A model generated the notes under the pieces. That model was not told the origin of the DNA. It ran no database searches and saw only the letters and a program-made list of their open reading frames with translations. A DNA stretch of 64,000 bases from Bradyrhizobium sp. 200 (lineage in GTDB: Bacteria > Pseudomonadota > Alphaproteobacteria > Rhizobiales > Xanthobacteraceae): contig NZ_CP064689.1 of the NCBI RefSeq assembly GCF_023100945.1, positions 620,001 through 684,000 on the forward strand, given 5' to 3'. The position numbers and the translations under genes are program-made. Positions within the stretch are counted from its first letter, which is position 1, and each line of letters opens with the position of its first letter. Below, one piece after another: positions 29,458 to 38,611 of this stretch.

Positions 29458-30957
29458 ATGTTCCCGAAGCCCAAATCCGTGCTGGTTCCGAATACCTATG
29501 CCTACGAATCCGGGCCGATGGTGAAGGCAACCGGCTTTCGCGAATACGACGCGCGCTGGCTGTTCGAGAAGGAAATCAACCTGATGGGTATTCAGGCGCT
29601 GGGCATGGGGCTCGGCGCGCTGATCGCGGAACTCGGCGTCAAACAGGAAATCGTTACCGGTCACGATTTTCGCGGCTATTCGGCCTCGATCAAATACGCG
29701 CTGATTTCCGGCCTGATGGCGGCGGGCTGCAAGGTGCATGATATCGGGCTTGCAGTGACACCGATGGCCTATTTCGCGCAATTCGATCTCGACGTGCCCT
29801 GCGTCGCGATGGTGACGGCGTCGCATAACGACAATGGCTGGACCGGGGTGAAGATGGGCGCCAACCGTCCGCTCACCTTCGGTCCCGACGAGATGACGCG
29901 GCTGAAGGAAATCGTGCTCAATGCCGAGTTCAAGAACAAGGTCGGCGGCTCCTATCAATTCCACGAGAATTTTCCGGCGCGCTACATCGCCGATCTCACC
30001 AGCCGTCCGAAGTTGAAGCGCAAGCTGAAAGTCGTTGCCGCCTGCGGCAACGGCACCGCGGGCGCGTTCGCGCCGCAGGTGCTGGAGGCGATCGGCTGCG
30101 AGGTGATCCCGCTCGACACCGAGCTCGATCATACCTTTCCGAAATACAATCCGAACCCCGAAGATATGGAGATGCTGCACGCGATCCGCGACGCGGTGCT
30201 CAAGCACAAGGCCGATGTGGGCCTGGGCTTTGACGGCGATGGCGATCGCTGCGGCGTGGTCGACAATACCGGTGAGGAAATCTTCGCCGACAAGGTCGGC
30301 GTGATGCTGGCGCGCGACATGTCGGCGATCCACAAGGATGCGCAGTTCGTGGTCGACGTGAAATCGACCGGCCTGTTCGTAACCGACCCAGTGCTGCAGA
30401 AGCAGGGTGCGAAAACCGCCTACTGGAAGACCGGCCATTCCTACATGAAGCGCCGCACCAACGAGATGGGCGCGCTGGCGGGTTTCGAGAAGTCCGGCCA
30501 CTTCTTCTTCAACAAGCCGTTCGGCCGCGGCTATGACGATGGCCTGGTCTCGGCGATTGCGATCTGCGAGATGCTCGATCGCGCGCCCGGCAAGTCGATG
30601 GCGGACCTGAAGAACGCGATTCCGAAAACCTGGTCGTCGCCGACGATGTCTCCGCATTGCGCCGATGAGGCGAAATACGGCGTTGCCGACGCCGTGGTGA
30701 AGCATTTCGAGGCGTTGCAGAAAAAGGGCGACAAGGTCGCAGGCCAGAATATCCGCGATCTCGTCACCGTCAATGGCGTGCGCGTGACCGTCGAGGACGG
30801 AAGCTGGGGCCTGGTGCGGGCCTCATCGAACAAGCCGGAACTGGTGGTGGTGGTCGAAAGCCCGGTGAGCGAAGCGCGCATGCGCGACATGTTCGAGGCA
30901 ATGGATTCGGTGCTGCGCACGCATCCGGAAGTCGGCGAGTATAATCAGAAGATTTGA
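29458..30957 (+). CDS. Phosphomannomutase/phosphoglucomutase
   Basis: A 499-residue alpha-D-phosphohexomutase. The active-site phosphoserine loop reads MVTASHNDNGWTGVK near residues 120-134, the metal-binding loop GFDGDGDRCG near 259-268, and the sugar-binding loop GALAGFEKSGHFFF near 340-353. It interconverts mannose or glucose 6- and 1-phosphates for nucleotide-sugar supply. With the nearby UDP-glucose dehydrogenase it would supply precursors for surface polysaccharides. Which sugar is preferred cannot be told by eye. Confidence 0.92.
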   Translation: MFPKPKSVLVPNTYAYESGPMVKATGFREYDARWLFEKEINLMGIQALGMGLGALIAELGVKQEIVTGHDFRGYSASIKYALISGLMAAGCKVHDIGLAVTPMAYFAQFDLDVPCVAMVTASHNDNGWTGVKMGANRPLTFGPDEMTRLKEIVLNAEFKNKVGGSYQFHENFPARYIADLTSRPKLKRKLKVVAACGNGTAGAFAPQVLEAIGCEVIPLDTELDHTFPKYNPNPEDMEMLHAIRDAVLKHKADVGLGFDGDGDRCGVVDNTGEEIFADKVGVMLARDMSAIHKDAQFVVDVKSTGLFVTDPVLQKQGAKTAYWKTGHSYMKRRTNEMGALAGFEKSGHFFFNKPFGRGYDDGLVSAIAICEMLDRAPGKSMADLKNAIPKTWSSPTMSPHCADEAKYGVADAVVKHFEALQKKGDKVAGQNIRDLVTVNGVRVTVEDGSWGLVRASSNKPELVVVVESPVSEARMRDMFEAMDSVLRTHPEVGEYNQKI

Positions 30958-30985
30958 AGGCGGCGGTGTTTGCCTAACGGTCGGT

Positions 30986-31024
30986 CGTCGTCCCCCCGCG
31001 AAGGCGGGGGATCCAGTACGCCGC
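30986..31024. repeat. Half-element palindrome (CGTCCCCCCGCGAAGGCGG type)
   Basis: CCCCCCGCGAAGGCGGGGG followed by ATCCAGTACGCCG. It resembles one arm of the repeats at 26111-26205 and 48831-48958 and lies between convergent genes. Confidence 0.55.
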
Positions 31025-31106
31025 AGCTTATCGGCTGAAAACGAATGTCTCTGGAATACGGTCGCCCGGTCAGGCCGGACGACGACAAGTATGTGGAGAT
31101 CGACGC

Positions 31107-32576
31107 TTACGCCACGTGCAGCGAGCCCAGGAAGCTGTTGACCTCGGACTTCAGCCGGTCGGATTGCGACGACAGGCCGTTCGCAGCATCCAGTAGCTTG
31201 GATGTTGCCCGGCCGGCCTCTTCGGAAGCACGGCTGACACTGAGAATGTTGCCGTTGACGTCCCGCGTCCCGTTGGCCGCCTGCGCTACATTGCCGGCGA
31301 TTTCCCGCGTCGCTGCGCCCTGTTGATCGACGGCGGCGGCGATTTCATTGGATATCTCGTCGATCTCGGCGATGGTTCCGCCGATCGCCTGGATGGCGCT
31401 GACGGCCTGGCCGGTGGCCGTCTGGATGTCCTGCACCTGCGCGGAGATTTCTTCCGTTGCTTTCGCGGTCTGATTGGCCAGCGCCTTGACTTCGCTCGCC
31501 ACGACAGCAAATCCCCGTCCATGTTCGCCGGCGCGGGCGGCTTCGATCGTGGCGTTCAGCGCCAGCAGGTTGGTCTGGCTCGCAATGCTCTGGATCAGCG
31601 TGACGACTTCGCCGATCTTCTGGGTGCCGGCGGCAAGCCCTTCAACCACGGAGTTGGTGCGGCGTGCCTCATCGGCGGCCTTGTTGGCGATTTCGGCGGA
31701 GCGGGTCACCTGCCGGGCGATGCTGTTGATTGAGGCCGTCAGCTCCTCGGTCGCCGCCGCAACCGTTTCCACGTTCGACGAGGCCCGGGTCGAGGCGGCC
31801 GCCGCCCCGGCAGTCTGCCGCGTGGTTTCCGCGTTGCTCTTGCTCATCAAGGTGGAGAGGCCGTGCACCTCGTTGGCGGTTAACGCGACCGCCGCGACGA
31901 TGCTGCCGATCTTGCGCTCGAAGCCCGCGGCGAGTTCGCGGTGCGCCGCGTCGCTGTCCTGCTTGGCCTGCCGTTCGGCGGTCATCCGGTCGATATTGGC
32001 TCGGGCTTCGGCGGCATTTGCCGCTTCCGCCTCGGCGGTCTTCTGCGCGGTCGTCTCGAACAGGCCGGACAGCTTCACCGCCAGCCAGCTCAGCACGCCG
32101 CCCTCGATCAGAAGAATGACGGCGTGAAGAACGACGCGGCCGAGATCGGCGCCGCCGGGATAGACCGCCGCCGGAAGCAGGAAGTTCAGCACCAGATGAT
32201 GCAGCGCTACCGCGACCGCGCCGGCGAGGATCGGGCGATAGTCGCAATAGGCGAGGAGACACGCCAGCGTGGCAAAGAAATACATGTGCGTGTCGACCTG
32301 CCAGGCATGGCCGGCGAGCTGGAAGGTAAACACCGACACGCTGCCCATCAGGGCGACGGCAAAGATCAGCCGCGTCGAAAGCCCGTTACCCGAGGTGCGC
32401 CACGACAGGGTCGCGGCCATCGCCATCGCCACCATCAGCGCGGTTGGCGCCAGCCAGCCGCTATCGCGCATCAGGCCGATGGCGAGCGCAATGGGAACAT
32501 GAAGCCAGAGCAATCCCAGCAAGGCCTTGCTGGTGGCTTCGCGCAAAGCTGCGAGATCATCGCTTTCAATGGACAT
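31107..32576 (-). CDS. Methyl-accepting chemotaxis protein, six-TM sensor
   Basis: A 489-residue receptor. The N-terminal 190 residues are hydrophobic with about six TM segments and no periplasmic ligand domain; the block [17 protein letters not shown] is typical of one integral-membrane receptor class. The cytoplasmic domain has long coiled-coil methylation helices and the hairpin tip [20 protein letters not shown]. There is no CheB/CheR docking pentapeptide at the C-terminus. I chose the ATG at 32576 because it has a GGGGA box nine bases upstream. It is probably cotranscribed with the 114-residue membrane protein upstream. Confidence 0.88.
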   Translation of the reverse strand: MSIESDDLAALREATSKALLGLLWLHVPIALAIGLMRDSGWLAPTALMVAMAMAATLSWRTSGNGLSTRLIFAVALMGSVSVFTFQLAGHAWQVDTHMYFFATLACLLAYCDYRPILAGAVAVALHHLVLNFLLPAAVYPGGADLGRVVLHAVILLIEGGVLSWLAVKLSGLFETTAQKTAEAEAANAAEARANIDRMTAERQAKQDSDAAHRELAAGFERKIGSIVAAVALTANEVHGLSTLMSKSNAETTRQTAGAAAASTRASSNVETVAAATEELTASINSIARQVTRSAEIANKAADEARRTNSVVEGLAAGTQKIGEVVTLIQSIASQTNLLALNATIEAARAGEHGRGFAVVASEVKALANQTAKATEEISAQVQDIQTATGQAVSAIQAIGGTIAEIDEISNEIAAAVDQQGAATREIAGNVAQAANGTRDVNGNILSVSRASEEAGRATSKLLDAANGLSSQSDRLKSEVNSFLGSLHVA

Positions 32577-32597
32577 TTCCGAATCCCCAATATGCAT

Positions 32598-32942
32598 TCA
32601 GTAAATAGCTGCTTTATTTGTGAAACAGGCCGCGATCGCTTGCGGATCGATTACGAACCAAGCCCCGGCCTCGTGCAGCCGTGCCAATCCCTCAGCGCCG
32701 TCGGGCCGCACCACCAGCAGCGATGGAACGGCGGTCACGCGGACGATTGCAGCATTGGCTGAAGCGGCGGCCGAGAAGGCCTGCTGAGAATCCCACCAAA
32801 CGGGAAATGCCACGGCCACGACTTCAGCGCCTGGGCGGGCCTGAAACGACAGTCCTGCGATGCCGATGAAGCTGGCGATCAGCAACAGCATGGCGTTAAG
32901 CCATGCGGGCCATCGGTAGCTGAGTGTGACATTCCGACCCAT
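32598..32942 (-). CDS. Small membrane protein of unknown function upstream of the chemotaxis receptor
   Basis: A 114-residue protein with one N-terminal TM segment (WLNAMLLLIASFIGIAGLSF) and a soluble remainder. That part reads like a thioredoxin-fold fragment without CXXC: AVAFPVWWDSQQAF, VPSLLVVRPDGAEGL and AGAWFVIDPQA. It ends 21 bases before the receptor start, suggesting one transcript. A hairpin (CCCTGTGTC and GACACGGG) sits directly upstream and overlaps its RBS. Function unknown. Confidence 0.55.
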   Translation of the reverse strand: MGRNVTLSYRWPAWLNAMLLLIASFIGIAGLSFQARPGAEVVAVAFPVWWDSQQAFSAAASANAAIVRVTAVPSLLVVRPDGAEGLARLHEAGAWFVIDPQAIAACFTNKAAIY

Positions 32943-32988
32943 CCCCCGTGTCTATGGACACAGGGCTAATGTTCGGTGAACGGACCCG

Positions 32989-33006
32989 CTCCGTAGAATT
33001 ACGGAG
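32989..33006 (-). terminator. Hairpin after lrp
   Basis: CTCCGTA, GAAT and TACGGAG form a perfect 7-bp stem a few bases after the lrp stop. There is no T run, so it may be an attenuator or RNA-stabilising hairpin rather than a true terminator. Confidence 0.4.
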
Positions 33007-33011
33007 GTAAC

Positions 33012-33512
33012 TTACGCCGCCGGCACCGGCAGCGCGGTCACCGACTTGATCTTCTCCATCGCAAAGCGCGAGGTGACGTTCTTCAGCGGCACGGCGCTGA
33101 TCAGCTTCTTGTAGAACACGTCATAGCTCGCCATGTCGGCGACCACGACGCGCAACATGTAGTCGACGTCGCCGGCCATACGGTAGAACTCCATCACCTC
33201 GGGCATGGCGCTGACGGCGCTGGCGAAGGTCTTCAGCCACGCCTCGGAGTGATCGTTGCTTTCGACCGAGACGAACACGGAAATGCCGAGCCCGATCTTG
33301 TTCTGGTCGACCAGCGCGACCCGGCGCAGGATCACGCCGTCAGCCTCCAGCCGCTGGATCCGCTTCCAGCACGGCGTCGAGGACAACCCGACCCGATCCC
33401 CGATCTCGGCGACCGACAGGGAGGCATCCTCCTGCAGCACCGTCAGGATCTTGCGGTCGATGGCGTCTAAGCGGCGGTTGGCTTCAGGGAGCTGAACGGC
33501 TAGATCGGTCAT
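33012..33512 (-). CDS. Lrp/AsnC-family transcriptional regulator
   Basis: A 166-residue regulator. The N-terminal HTH reads LDAIDRKILTVLQEDASLS to VGLSSTPCWKRIQRLEADGVI near residues 15-62. A RAM/AsnC ligand-binding domain follows (VMEFYRMAGDVDYMLRVVV). It should bind DNA as a dimer or octamer and respond to an amino acid. It lies 68 bases downstream of the PfkB-type kinase gene on the same strand. Targets cannot be read from sequence. Confidence 0.92.
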   Translation of the reverse strand: MTDLAVQLPEANRRLDAIDRKILTVLQEDASLSVAEIGDRVGLSSTPCWKRIQRLEADGVILRRVALVDQNKIGLGISVFVSVESNDHSEAWLKTFASAVSAMPEVMEFYRMAGDVDYMLRVVVADMASYDVFYKKLISAVPLKNVTSRFAMEKIKSVTALPVPAA

Positions 33513-33580
33513 GAGAAGAATGTTCCATACAAGAGGATTGATATCCTCATATATAGAAAATTCTTCTATAGCAAGCCCTG

Positions 33581-34558
33581 CTATCGCCCGGTCGGCGCCC
33601 GGTCTGCAACCTGGCCATGGCTCAAAAACTCTTCAACTTCAGCACGTTGGGGGGCGGCGAAGGCGCCGCCGAAACGGGTGCATTTCAACGCTGCGGCCGC
33701 GGAGGCGAAGCGCAGCGCCTGCCGCAGTTCCTGCTTTTCGGTGATGGCCAGCGCAAACGCGCCGTGAAACACGTCCCCGGCGCCGAGGGTGTCCACCGTA
33801 TGCACCGGGAAGGCCGGAGTTTCCTGGATCTCGCCCTTCTCGTCGAGCCAGATCGTACCCCTCGGCCCTCGGGTCCCCGCCAGAAACGACGGGGTCAGTT
33901 TTGCGATTTTCTTCAGCGCCTGGGCGTCGTCGGTGACATCTGCGGTCTCCTGCAAGGGCTCGCTGGAGAACACCAGGTGCGTGGAGGCGTTCAATAGACC
34001 CTCGCGCAGCGACATGGCGCGATCGACGTCGACGATCACGGGAATGCCGCGCCGGATGGCCTCGGCGCAAAGATCAGTGCAGAATTCCGCGCAGCGGCTC
34101 TCGGTGAGAATGGCGGCGCAGTCCTCCAGCAGCGTATCGAAATCAGGCAGTTTCACATGCCACAGTTCCGGATCGCGGAAGGTGACGATGGTGCGCTCGC
34201 CGGAAGGATCGATCATCACCGCCGAGATCGGTGTCACCAGCCCCGGCATGTGGATGAGATGTTTCGTCTCGATGCCCTCATGCGCCATCTGATCGAAGAT
34301 GAAGCGGCTCGATGTTTCCTTGGCATCGCCCATCGGCCCGCAGATCGAGGCACGGCCGCCGAGTCTTACGATGCCAATCGCGCCATTGAGCGCATTGCCG
34401 CCGCAGATTTGGTCGAAGCCTGTCGCATTCTCCTTGGACCCACGCCCGGGGACAGCGGGGGTATTGAAGGTAAGGTCGCGCACCGGCATGCCGATGCAGA
34501 GAATCCGCGGCGGGACTTTGGGCGCTTTGTCCTGAAAGTTCATCGGAGAATCCATCAT
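33581..34558 (-). CDS. PfkB-family carbohydrate/nucleoside kinase
   Basis: A 325-residue ribokinase-superfamily enzyme. The N-terminal substrate motif is GGNALNGAIGIVRLGG near 50-65, and the C-terminal signature HTVDTLGAGDVFHGAF has the catalytic Asp near residue 266. Substrate is unknown; its place next to an Lrp regulator and behind nudC does not decide it. Several starts are possible within 15 bases (MMDSP at 34558, MNFQD at 34543). Confidence 0.82.
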   Translation of the reverse strand: MMDSPMNFQDKAPKVPPRILCIGMPVRDLTFNTPAVPGRGSKENATGFDQICGGNALNGAIGIVRLGGRASICGPMGDAKETSSRFIFDQMAHEGIETKHLIHMPGLVTPISAVMIDPSGERTIVTFRDPELWHVKLPDFDTLLEDCAAILTESRCAEFCTDLCAEAIRRGIPVIVDVDRAMSLREGLLNASTHLVFSSEPLQETADVTDDAQALKKIAKLTPSFLAGTRGPRGTIWLDEKGEIQETPAFPVHTVDTLGAGDVFHGAFALAITEKQELRQALRFASAAAALKCTRFGGAFAAPQRAEVEEFLSHGQVADRAPTGR

Positions 34559-34623
34559 GTCAGTTCCGTATTCAGCCGGAACCAAGGTCCGGAGTTAATC
34601 GACTGATCCATGGAGGGTTCCCG

Positions 34624-35574
34624 CTATGCGCCCGTTTCGTTTCCCCCATGCACCCAGCGGCCGATCAGATGGTGCGCAATCGCGAACGGATGCGCCGCAA
34701 ATAAGCCGTCAGGATGTTCGCGCCGGTGCATCAGGGCGACTTCGGCGCGATCGAACCAGCGCGCGTCCTCCAGCTCTGTGCGGTCCACCACGATATCCTC
34801 GTTGAGCGCGCGCGCGGCGCATCCGATCATCAGCGATGACGGATAGGGCCATGGCTGCGTCATGTAATAGCTCACGTCGGTGCAGCGAATGCCGGATTCC
34901 TCGAAAATCTCGCGGCGGACCGCGTCCTCGATGGTCTCTGCCGCTTCGACAAAGCCGGCCAGACACGACCACATTCCGGGTATGAACTGCTTCTGCCGGC
35001 CGAGCAGGCATTTCTCGCCTGAAGTCACCAGCATGATCACGACCGGATCGGTGCGCGGAAAATGCTCGGCCTTGCAGCTCGGGCACTCGCGCTTCCAGCC
35101 GCCTTCCTTCATCCCGGTTCGGACGCCGCAATTGGCGCAGAAGCCGTGGCGCTGATGCCAGGTCACCATCGATTTGGCCATGGCGATGGCGGAGAGCTGT
35201 TCCGGCGGCACCGTGCCCTGCATGGCCATGCCGCGCAGCTCGGTCACGGCGACGTCGTCGCGCGTGATCAGCTTCTCCACCGCCACGGCCGAAATGCCCA
35301 TGCCGAAAACCGGCGCGCCGTCGCGCAGCCCCAAAAAGATCGTGCCAGGATTGGCGCCGAGCTTCACCGCCTCTTCGATCCCGAGCAGCACGCGCGGTCC
35401 ATCCGCCTCCTGCTTCACCAGAAGCGAGTCGCGGTAGATCACATAGGCGCCGGCGTTGCGCTGGCTCTCCAGCGCGAACAGTTTTTCGTCATTGGCGCGC
35501 AGATGCGCGGCGCGATCGAGAATATGGGTGACGAAAGCGGGCCTTCCCAGCGGATATTTGTCGAATGCGGACAT
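34624..35574 (-). CDS. nudC: NAD+ diphosphatase (NADH pyrophosphatase)
   Basis: A 316-residue NudC. The zinc ribbon has CANCG and CPSCK pairs near residues 147-170, and the Nudix box reads GFVEAAETIEDAVRRE then IFEESGI (GX5EX7REUXEEXGU) near 208-230, followed by the NudC-specific QPWPYPSSLM. It cleaves NAD(H) to NMN and AMP and can remove NAD caps from RNA. It follows the HIT gene by four bases, so the two are probably cotranscribed. The ATG at 35574 (MSAFDKYPLG) is chosen over a longer frame overlapping HIT. Confidence 0.92.
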   Translation of the reverse strand: MSAFDKYPLGRPAFVTHILDRAAHLRANDEKLFALESQRNAGAYVIYRDSLLVKQEADGPRVLLGIEEAVKLGANPGTIFLGLRDGAPVFGMGISAVAVEKLITRDDVAVTELRGMAMQGTVPPEQLSAIAMAKSMVTWHQRHGFCANCGVRTGMKEGGWKRECPSCKAEHFPRTDPVVIMLVTSGEKCLLGRQKQFIPGMWSCLAGFVEAAETIEDAVRREIFEESGIRCTDVSYYMTQPWPYPSSLMIGCAARALNEDIVVDRTELEDARWFDRAEVALMHRREHPDGLFAAHPFAIAHHLIGRWVHGGNETGA

Positions 35575-35578
35575 CTGT

Positions 35579-36004
35579 TCAACCCAACCAGATCTTGCGG
35601 CGAAGCGCGTTGATGAAATTCTGTACTTCCTCGGCGTCATGCGCCAGCGGCGGCATCACGCCCCAGACCGGGCGCGGCCAGGCCGCATCGCTGGTGCGCC
35701 GCGCGATGACGTGGACATGCAACTGCGGCACCAGATTGCCCAGTGCCGCGACATTGAGCTTGTCGCATCTGGTGACCTCTTTCAGGGCCCGCGAGACGCG
35801 TGAGATTTCGGTCATCAACTGCGCCTGCTCGACCTCGTCGAGGTCGATGATTTCCACCGCACCCTCCCGGCGCGGCACCAGCAGCAGCCACGGGTAATGC
35901 GCGTCCTTGATGACCAGCACCTTGCACAGCGGCAGGTCGCCGATATCGATCGTGTCCTTTTTGAGCTGGGAATGCAGCGACCAGGCGGAGGCGTCAGAGG
36001 GCAT
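35579..36004 (-). CDS. HIT-family nucleotide hydrolase/transferase
   Basis: A 141-residue HIT-domain protein. The usual HxHxHxx signature reads QLHVHVIARR near residues 94-103, so the first His is Gln while the other two, including the catalytic one, are kept. This QxHxH form is known in one branch of the family. Members act on nucleoside-5'-phosphoryl compounds such as diadenosine polyphosphates. It is directly upstream of nudC; both handle nucleotide pyrophosphates. Confidence 0.85.
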   Translation of the reverse strand: MPSDASAWSLHSQLKKDTIDIGDLPLCKVLVIKDAHYPWLLLVPRREGAVEIIDLDEVEQAQLMTEISRVSRALKEVTRCDKLNVAALGNLVPQLHVHVIARRTSDAAWPRPVWGVMPPLAHDAEEVQNFINALRRKIWLG

Positions 36005-36060
36005 GCGTGTTTCTCTATTCCTGAGTAGCCTTGCAGAGAGTAGCCCCGCAAACAACTCCC

Positions 36061-36155
36061 CGTCATGGCCGGGCTTGACCCGGGCATCCACGGCTTTTTT
36101 TGCACGCGACCGAAAAAGCAAGACGTGGATGGCCGGGTCAAGCCCGGCCATGACG
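36061..36155. repeat. Dispersed palindrome (CGTCATGGCCGGGCTTGACC type), copy 1
   Basis: The left arm CGTCATGGCCGGGCTTGACC and right arm GGGTCAAGCCCGGCCATGACG are almost perfect mirrors, with inner CATCCACG and CGTGGATG. It can form a roughly 40-bp stem. Related copies are at 43253-43341 and 44333-44421. It lies upstream of the SRP RNA. Confidence 0.88.
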
Positions 36156-36196
36156 AAATGGGGTAGTTCCAGCACATGGCACCCACGCAACCGCGC

Positions 36197-36226
36197 TTGC
36201 TTTCCGACCCTTTTGGCCCCAAATAA
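36197..36226 (+). promoter_or_regulatory. Probable promoter of the SRP RNA
   Basis: TTGCTT at 36197-36202 and AAATAA at 36221-36226 are separated by 18 bases, and the RNA appears to start about six bases later. This fits a housekeeping sigma factor promoter with a good -35. Confidence 0.55.
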
Positions 36227-36231
36227 GGACC

Positions 36232-36330
36232 GGGAGATTGGCGGTGGACGAGCCACTCGCCAACCGGGTCAGGTCCGGAAGGAAGCAGCCCTAACGAGGT
36301 CCGGATCGGGTCGCTCGTCAGTCTCCTACC
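36232..36330 (+). ncRNA. ffs: Signal recognition particle RNA (4.5S, small bacterial type)
   Basis: The conserved apical domain is unmistakable: GGGTCAGGTCCGGAAGGAAG followed by CAGCCCTAACGAGGTCCGG. It includes the GGAA tetraloop and the asymmetric loop contacted by Ffh. The ends pair (GGGAGATTGGC with GTCAGTCTCCT), giving about 99 nt, the usual size in alphaproteobacteria. A T6 tract follows at about 36333-36338. It directs membrane protein targeting with Ffh and lies just upstream of dnaX, a common position in this order. Confidence 0.95.
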
Positions 36331-36441
36331 TGTTTTTTCGAGCGAATCGCGCAAGGGCGGCGGAAAAGTCCGCGCCGTGCGCGCGATTTCGTTCCTTTCC
36401 GCAAGCCGGCCCCTGAGAGACATTCAATTGCGGATCGACCG

Positions 36442-38265
36442 ATGAGTGATGCTGGCGCTCCCCCCGACAAGTCAGATGGCGCCGGCCAGGGTGAGGCCGC
36501 CAAGCCCTATCGGGTGCTGGCACGAAAATACCGCCCGTCCAGTTTTGACGATCTGATCGGCCAGGAGGCCATGGTCCGCACCGTCTCGAACGCGTTCGAA
36601 ACGGGCCGGATTCCGCAGGCCTGGATTCTCACGGGCGTCCGCGGTGTCGGTAAAACCACGACGGCGCGGATTCTCGCCCGTGCGCTGAACTACGAAAAGC
36701 CTGATGGCTCGGTGAAGGGGCCGACCATTCACATGCCCGACCTCGGCGTGCACTGCCAGGCGATCATGGAAAGCCGGCACATGGACGTGCTGGAAATGGA
36801 CGCCGCCTCCCATACCGGCGTCGACGACGTCCGCCAAATCAATGACAGCGTGCGCTATGCGCCTGCCAGCGCCCGCTACAAAGTCTACATCATCGACGAA
36901 GTCCACATGCTGTCGACGGCCGCCTTCAACGCCTTCCTGAAGACGTTGGAGGAGCCGCCCGAGCACGCCAAATTCGTCTTTGCCACCACTGAAATCCGTA
37001 AAGTCCCGGTCACGGTGCTGTCGCGCTGCCAGCGGTTTGACCTCCGCCGGGTCGAGGCCGACGTACTGATGGGGCATCTTTCCAACATCGCGAAAAAAGA
37101 AGGCGTCGAGGTCGAGCCCGAGGCGCTCGGAATCATCGCGCGCGCCGCGGAAGGCTCGGTGCGCGACTCGTTGTCGCTGTTCGATCAGGCGATTGCCCAT
37201 GCCGCAGGCCTCGTGCGCGCGGATGCCGTGCGGCAGATGCTGGGCCTCGCCGATCGCACTCGGGTGATCGATCTGTTCGAGCACCTGGCGCGCGGCGATA
37301 TCGCCAGTGCGTTTGGTGAATTCCGCGCGCAATATGATGTCGGTGCCGATCCGGTCGTGGTGCTGTCCGACCTCGCCGAATTCGTCAATTTCGTCACCCG
37401 CGTGAAGATCGTGCCCGCGACCGCCGATAACGTCGCATTCGGCGAGACCGAGCGCGTCCGCGCCCGCGAATTTGCCGCCAAGCTTTCGATGCGGGTGCTG
37501 TCGCGGATGTGGCAGATGCTGCTCAAGGGCATCGCAGAAGTCCAGACCGCGACCCGGCCGGCGGCGGCTGCGGAAATGGTGCTGGTCCGCATCGCCTATG
37601 TCGCCGATTTGCCGACGCCGGACGAGGCGATCCGCATGCTCGACCAGAACGGCGGCGGATCGCAAATGGCCTCCGGCGGCGCGGCGCCGTCACGGGCTGC
37701 GCCCACCGCACCGGTATCTTCAATGTCGGCCGCTGCGCCGATGCGGACGCCGGCATCGCCCCGCTCCGGCGCGGAAGCCTCCGCGCGCCCGCAAATGGCG
37801 GCGCCGTCGGCCCAAACCGAGTCCGCCCCTGTCCTGCGGATCAGCACTTTTCCGCAACTCGTCGCGCTGGCCGGCGAGAAACGCGATATCCTGACCAAGA
37901 CGGCGCTGGAATCCGATATGCGCCTGGTCCGTTTCGAGGATGGGCGGCTCGAAGTGGCGCTGGAGCGCAACGCGGCGCGGGGGTTGGTCAACGACCTCTC
38001 CCGCAAGCTGGAACAATGGACCGGACGGCGCTGGACCGTGATCGTCTCCAACGAGGCCGGCCAGCCCACGCTGCGCTCGCAGAACGAACAGGCGAGGAAC
38101 GAGCACGCGCGCGCCGCGGAGGCTGATCCGCGCGTGCAGGAGGTGCTGGCGCGGTTTCCCGGCGCCAAGGTGGTTGAGGTGCGCCGGCTTGCCGCCGAGC
38201 CGCCGGAATCCGATATTAACGGTGAAGACTTGAACGAGAGCTCCGACGGCGACGACGACGACTGA
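36442..38265 (+). CDS. dnaX: DNA polymerase III subunit gamma/tau
   Basis: A 607-residue clamp-loader ATPase. Walker A GVRGVGKTTTA near 66-76, Walker B IIDEVHMLS near 150, and the sensor/Arg-finger TVLSRCQRFDLRR near 190 are all present. The zinc module that normally has four cysteines after Walker A is degenerate: the stretch reads GPTIHMPDLGVHCQAIMESR, with one cysteine. A low-complexity Ala/Ser/Pro linker (about 410-460) leads to the C-terminal tau domain that binds the polymerase. It heads a dnaX-ybaB-recR operon. Confidence 0.96.
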   Translation: MSDAGAPPDKSDGAGQGEAAKPYRVLARKYRPSSFDDLIGQEAMVRTVSNAFETGRIPQAWILTGVRGVGKTTTARILARALNYEKPDGSVKGPTIHMPDLGVHCQAIMESRHMDVLEMDAASHTGVDDVRQINDSVRYAPASARYKVYIIDEVHMLSTAAFNAFLKTLEEPPEHAKFVFATTEIRKVPVTVLSRCQRFDLRRVEADVLMGHLSNIAKKEGVEVEPEALGIIARAAEGSVRDSLSLFDQAIAHAAGLVRADAVRQMLGLADRTRVIDLFEHLARGDIASAFGEFRAQYDVGADPVVVLSDLAEFVNFVTRVKIVPATADNVAFGETERVRAREFAAKLSMRVLSRMWQMLLKGIAEVQTATRPAAAAEMVLVRIAYVADLPTPDEAIRMLDQNGGGSQMASGGAAPSRAAPTAPVSSMSAAAPMRTPASPRSGAEASARPQMAAPSAQTESAPVLRISTFPQLVALAGEKRDILTKTALESDMRLVRFEDGRLEVALERNAARGLVNDLSRKLEQWTGRRWTVIVSNEAGQPTLRSQNEQARNEHARAAEADPRVQEVLARFPGAKVVEVRRLAAEPPESDINGEDLNESSDGDDDD

Positions 38266-38289
38266 TCGGACTCTTGAGAGGATGCGGGT

Positions 38290-38610
38290 ATGGCTGATTT
38301 TCTTGGCATGATGAAGCAGGCGGCGGAGCTGCAATCCAAGATGCAGGTGATGCAGGAAGAACTCGGCAATCTCGAAGTCGAGGGCATTTCCGGCGGTGGG
38401 CTGGTTGGCGTGCGCATGACCGCGAAGATGGAAGTGAAGGGCGTCACGATCGATCCGTCGCTGATGAAGGCCGAGGAGCGCGAAGTGCTCGAGGATCTGC
38501 TGGTGACCGCGCATAACGACGCGCGGCGCAAGGCGGAAACCGCGGCGATGGAAAAGATGCAGGCGCTGACCGGCGGGCTTGGCCTGCCGCCCGGGCTTGG
38601 TCTCACCTGA
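38290..38610 (+). CDS. YbaB/EbfC-family nucleoid-associated protein
   Basis: A 106-residue protein that starts [19 protein letters not shown], with a helical N-terminus and the [19 protein letters not shown] sheet region. It binds DNA as a dimer. The position between dnaX and recR is conserved across bacteria. It lies 24 bases after dnaX and ends one base before the recR start. Confidence 0.93.
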   Translation: MADFLGMMKQAAELQSKMQVMQEELGNLEVEGISGGGLVGVRMTAKMEVKGVTIDPSLMKAEEREVLEDLLVTAHNDARRKAETAAMEKMQALTGGLGLPPGLGLT

Positions 38611-38611
38611 A

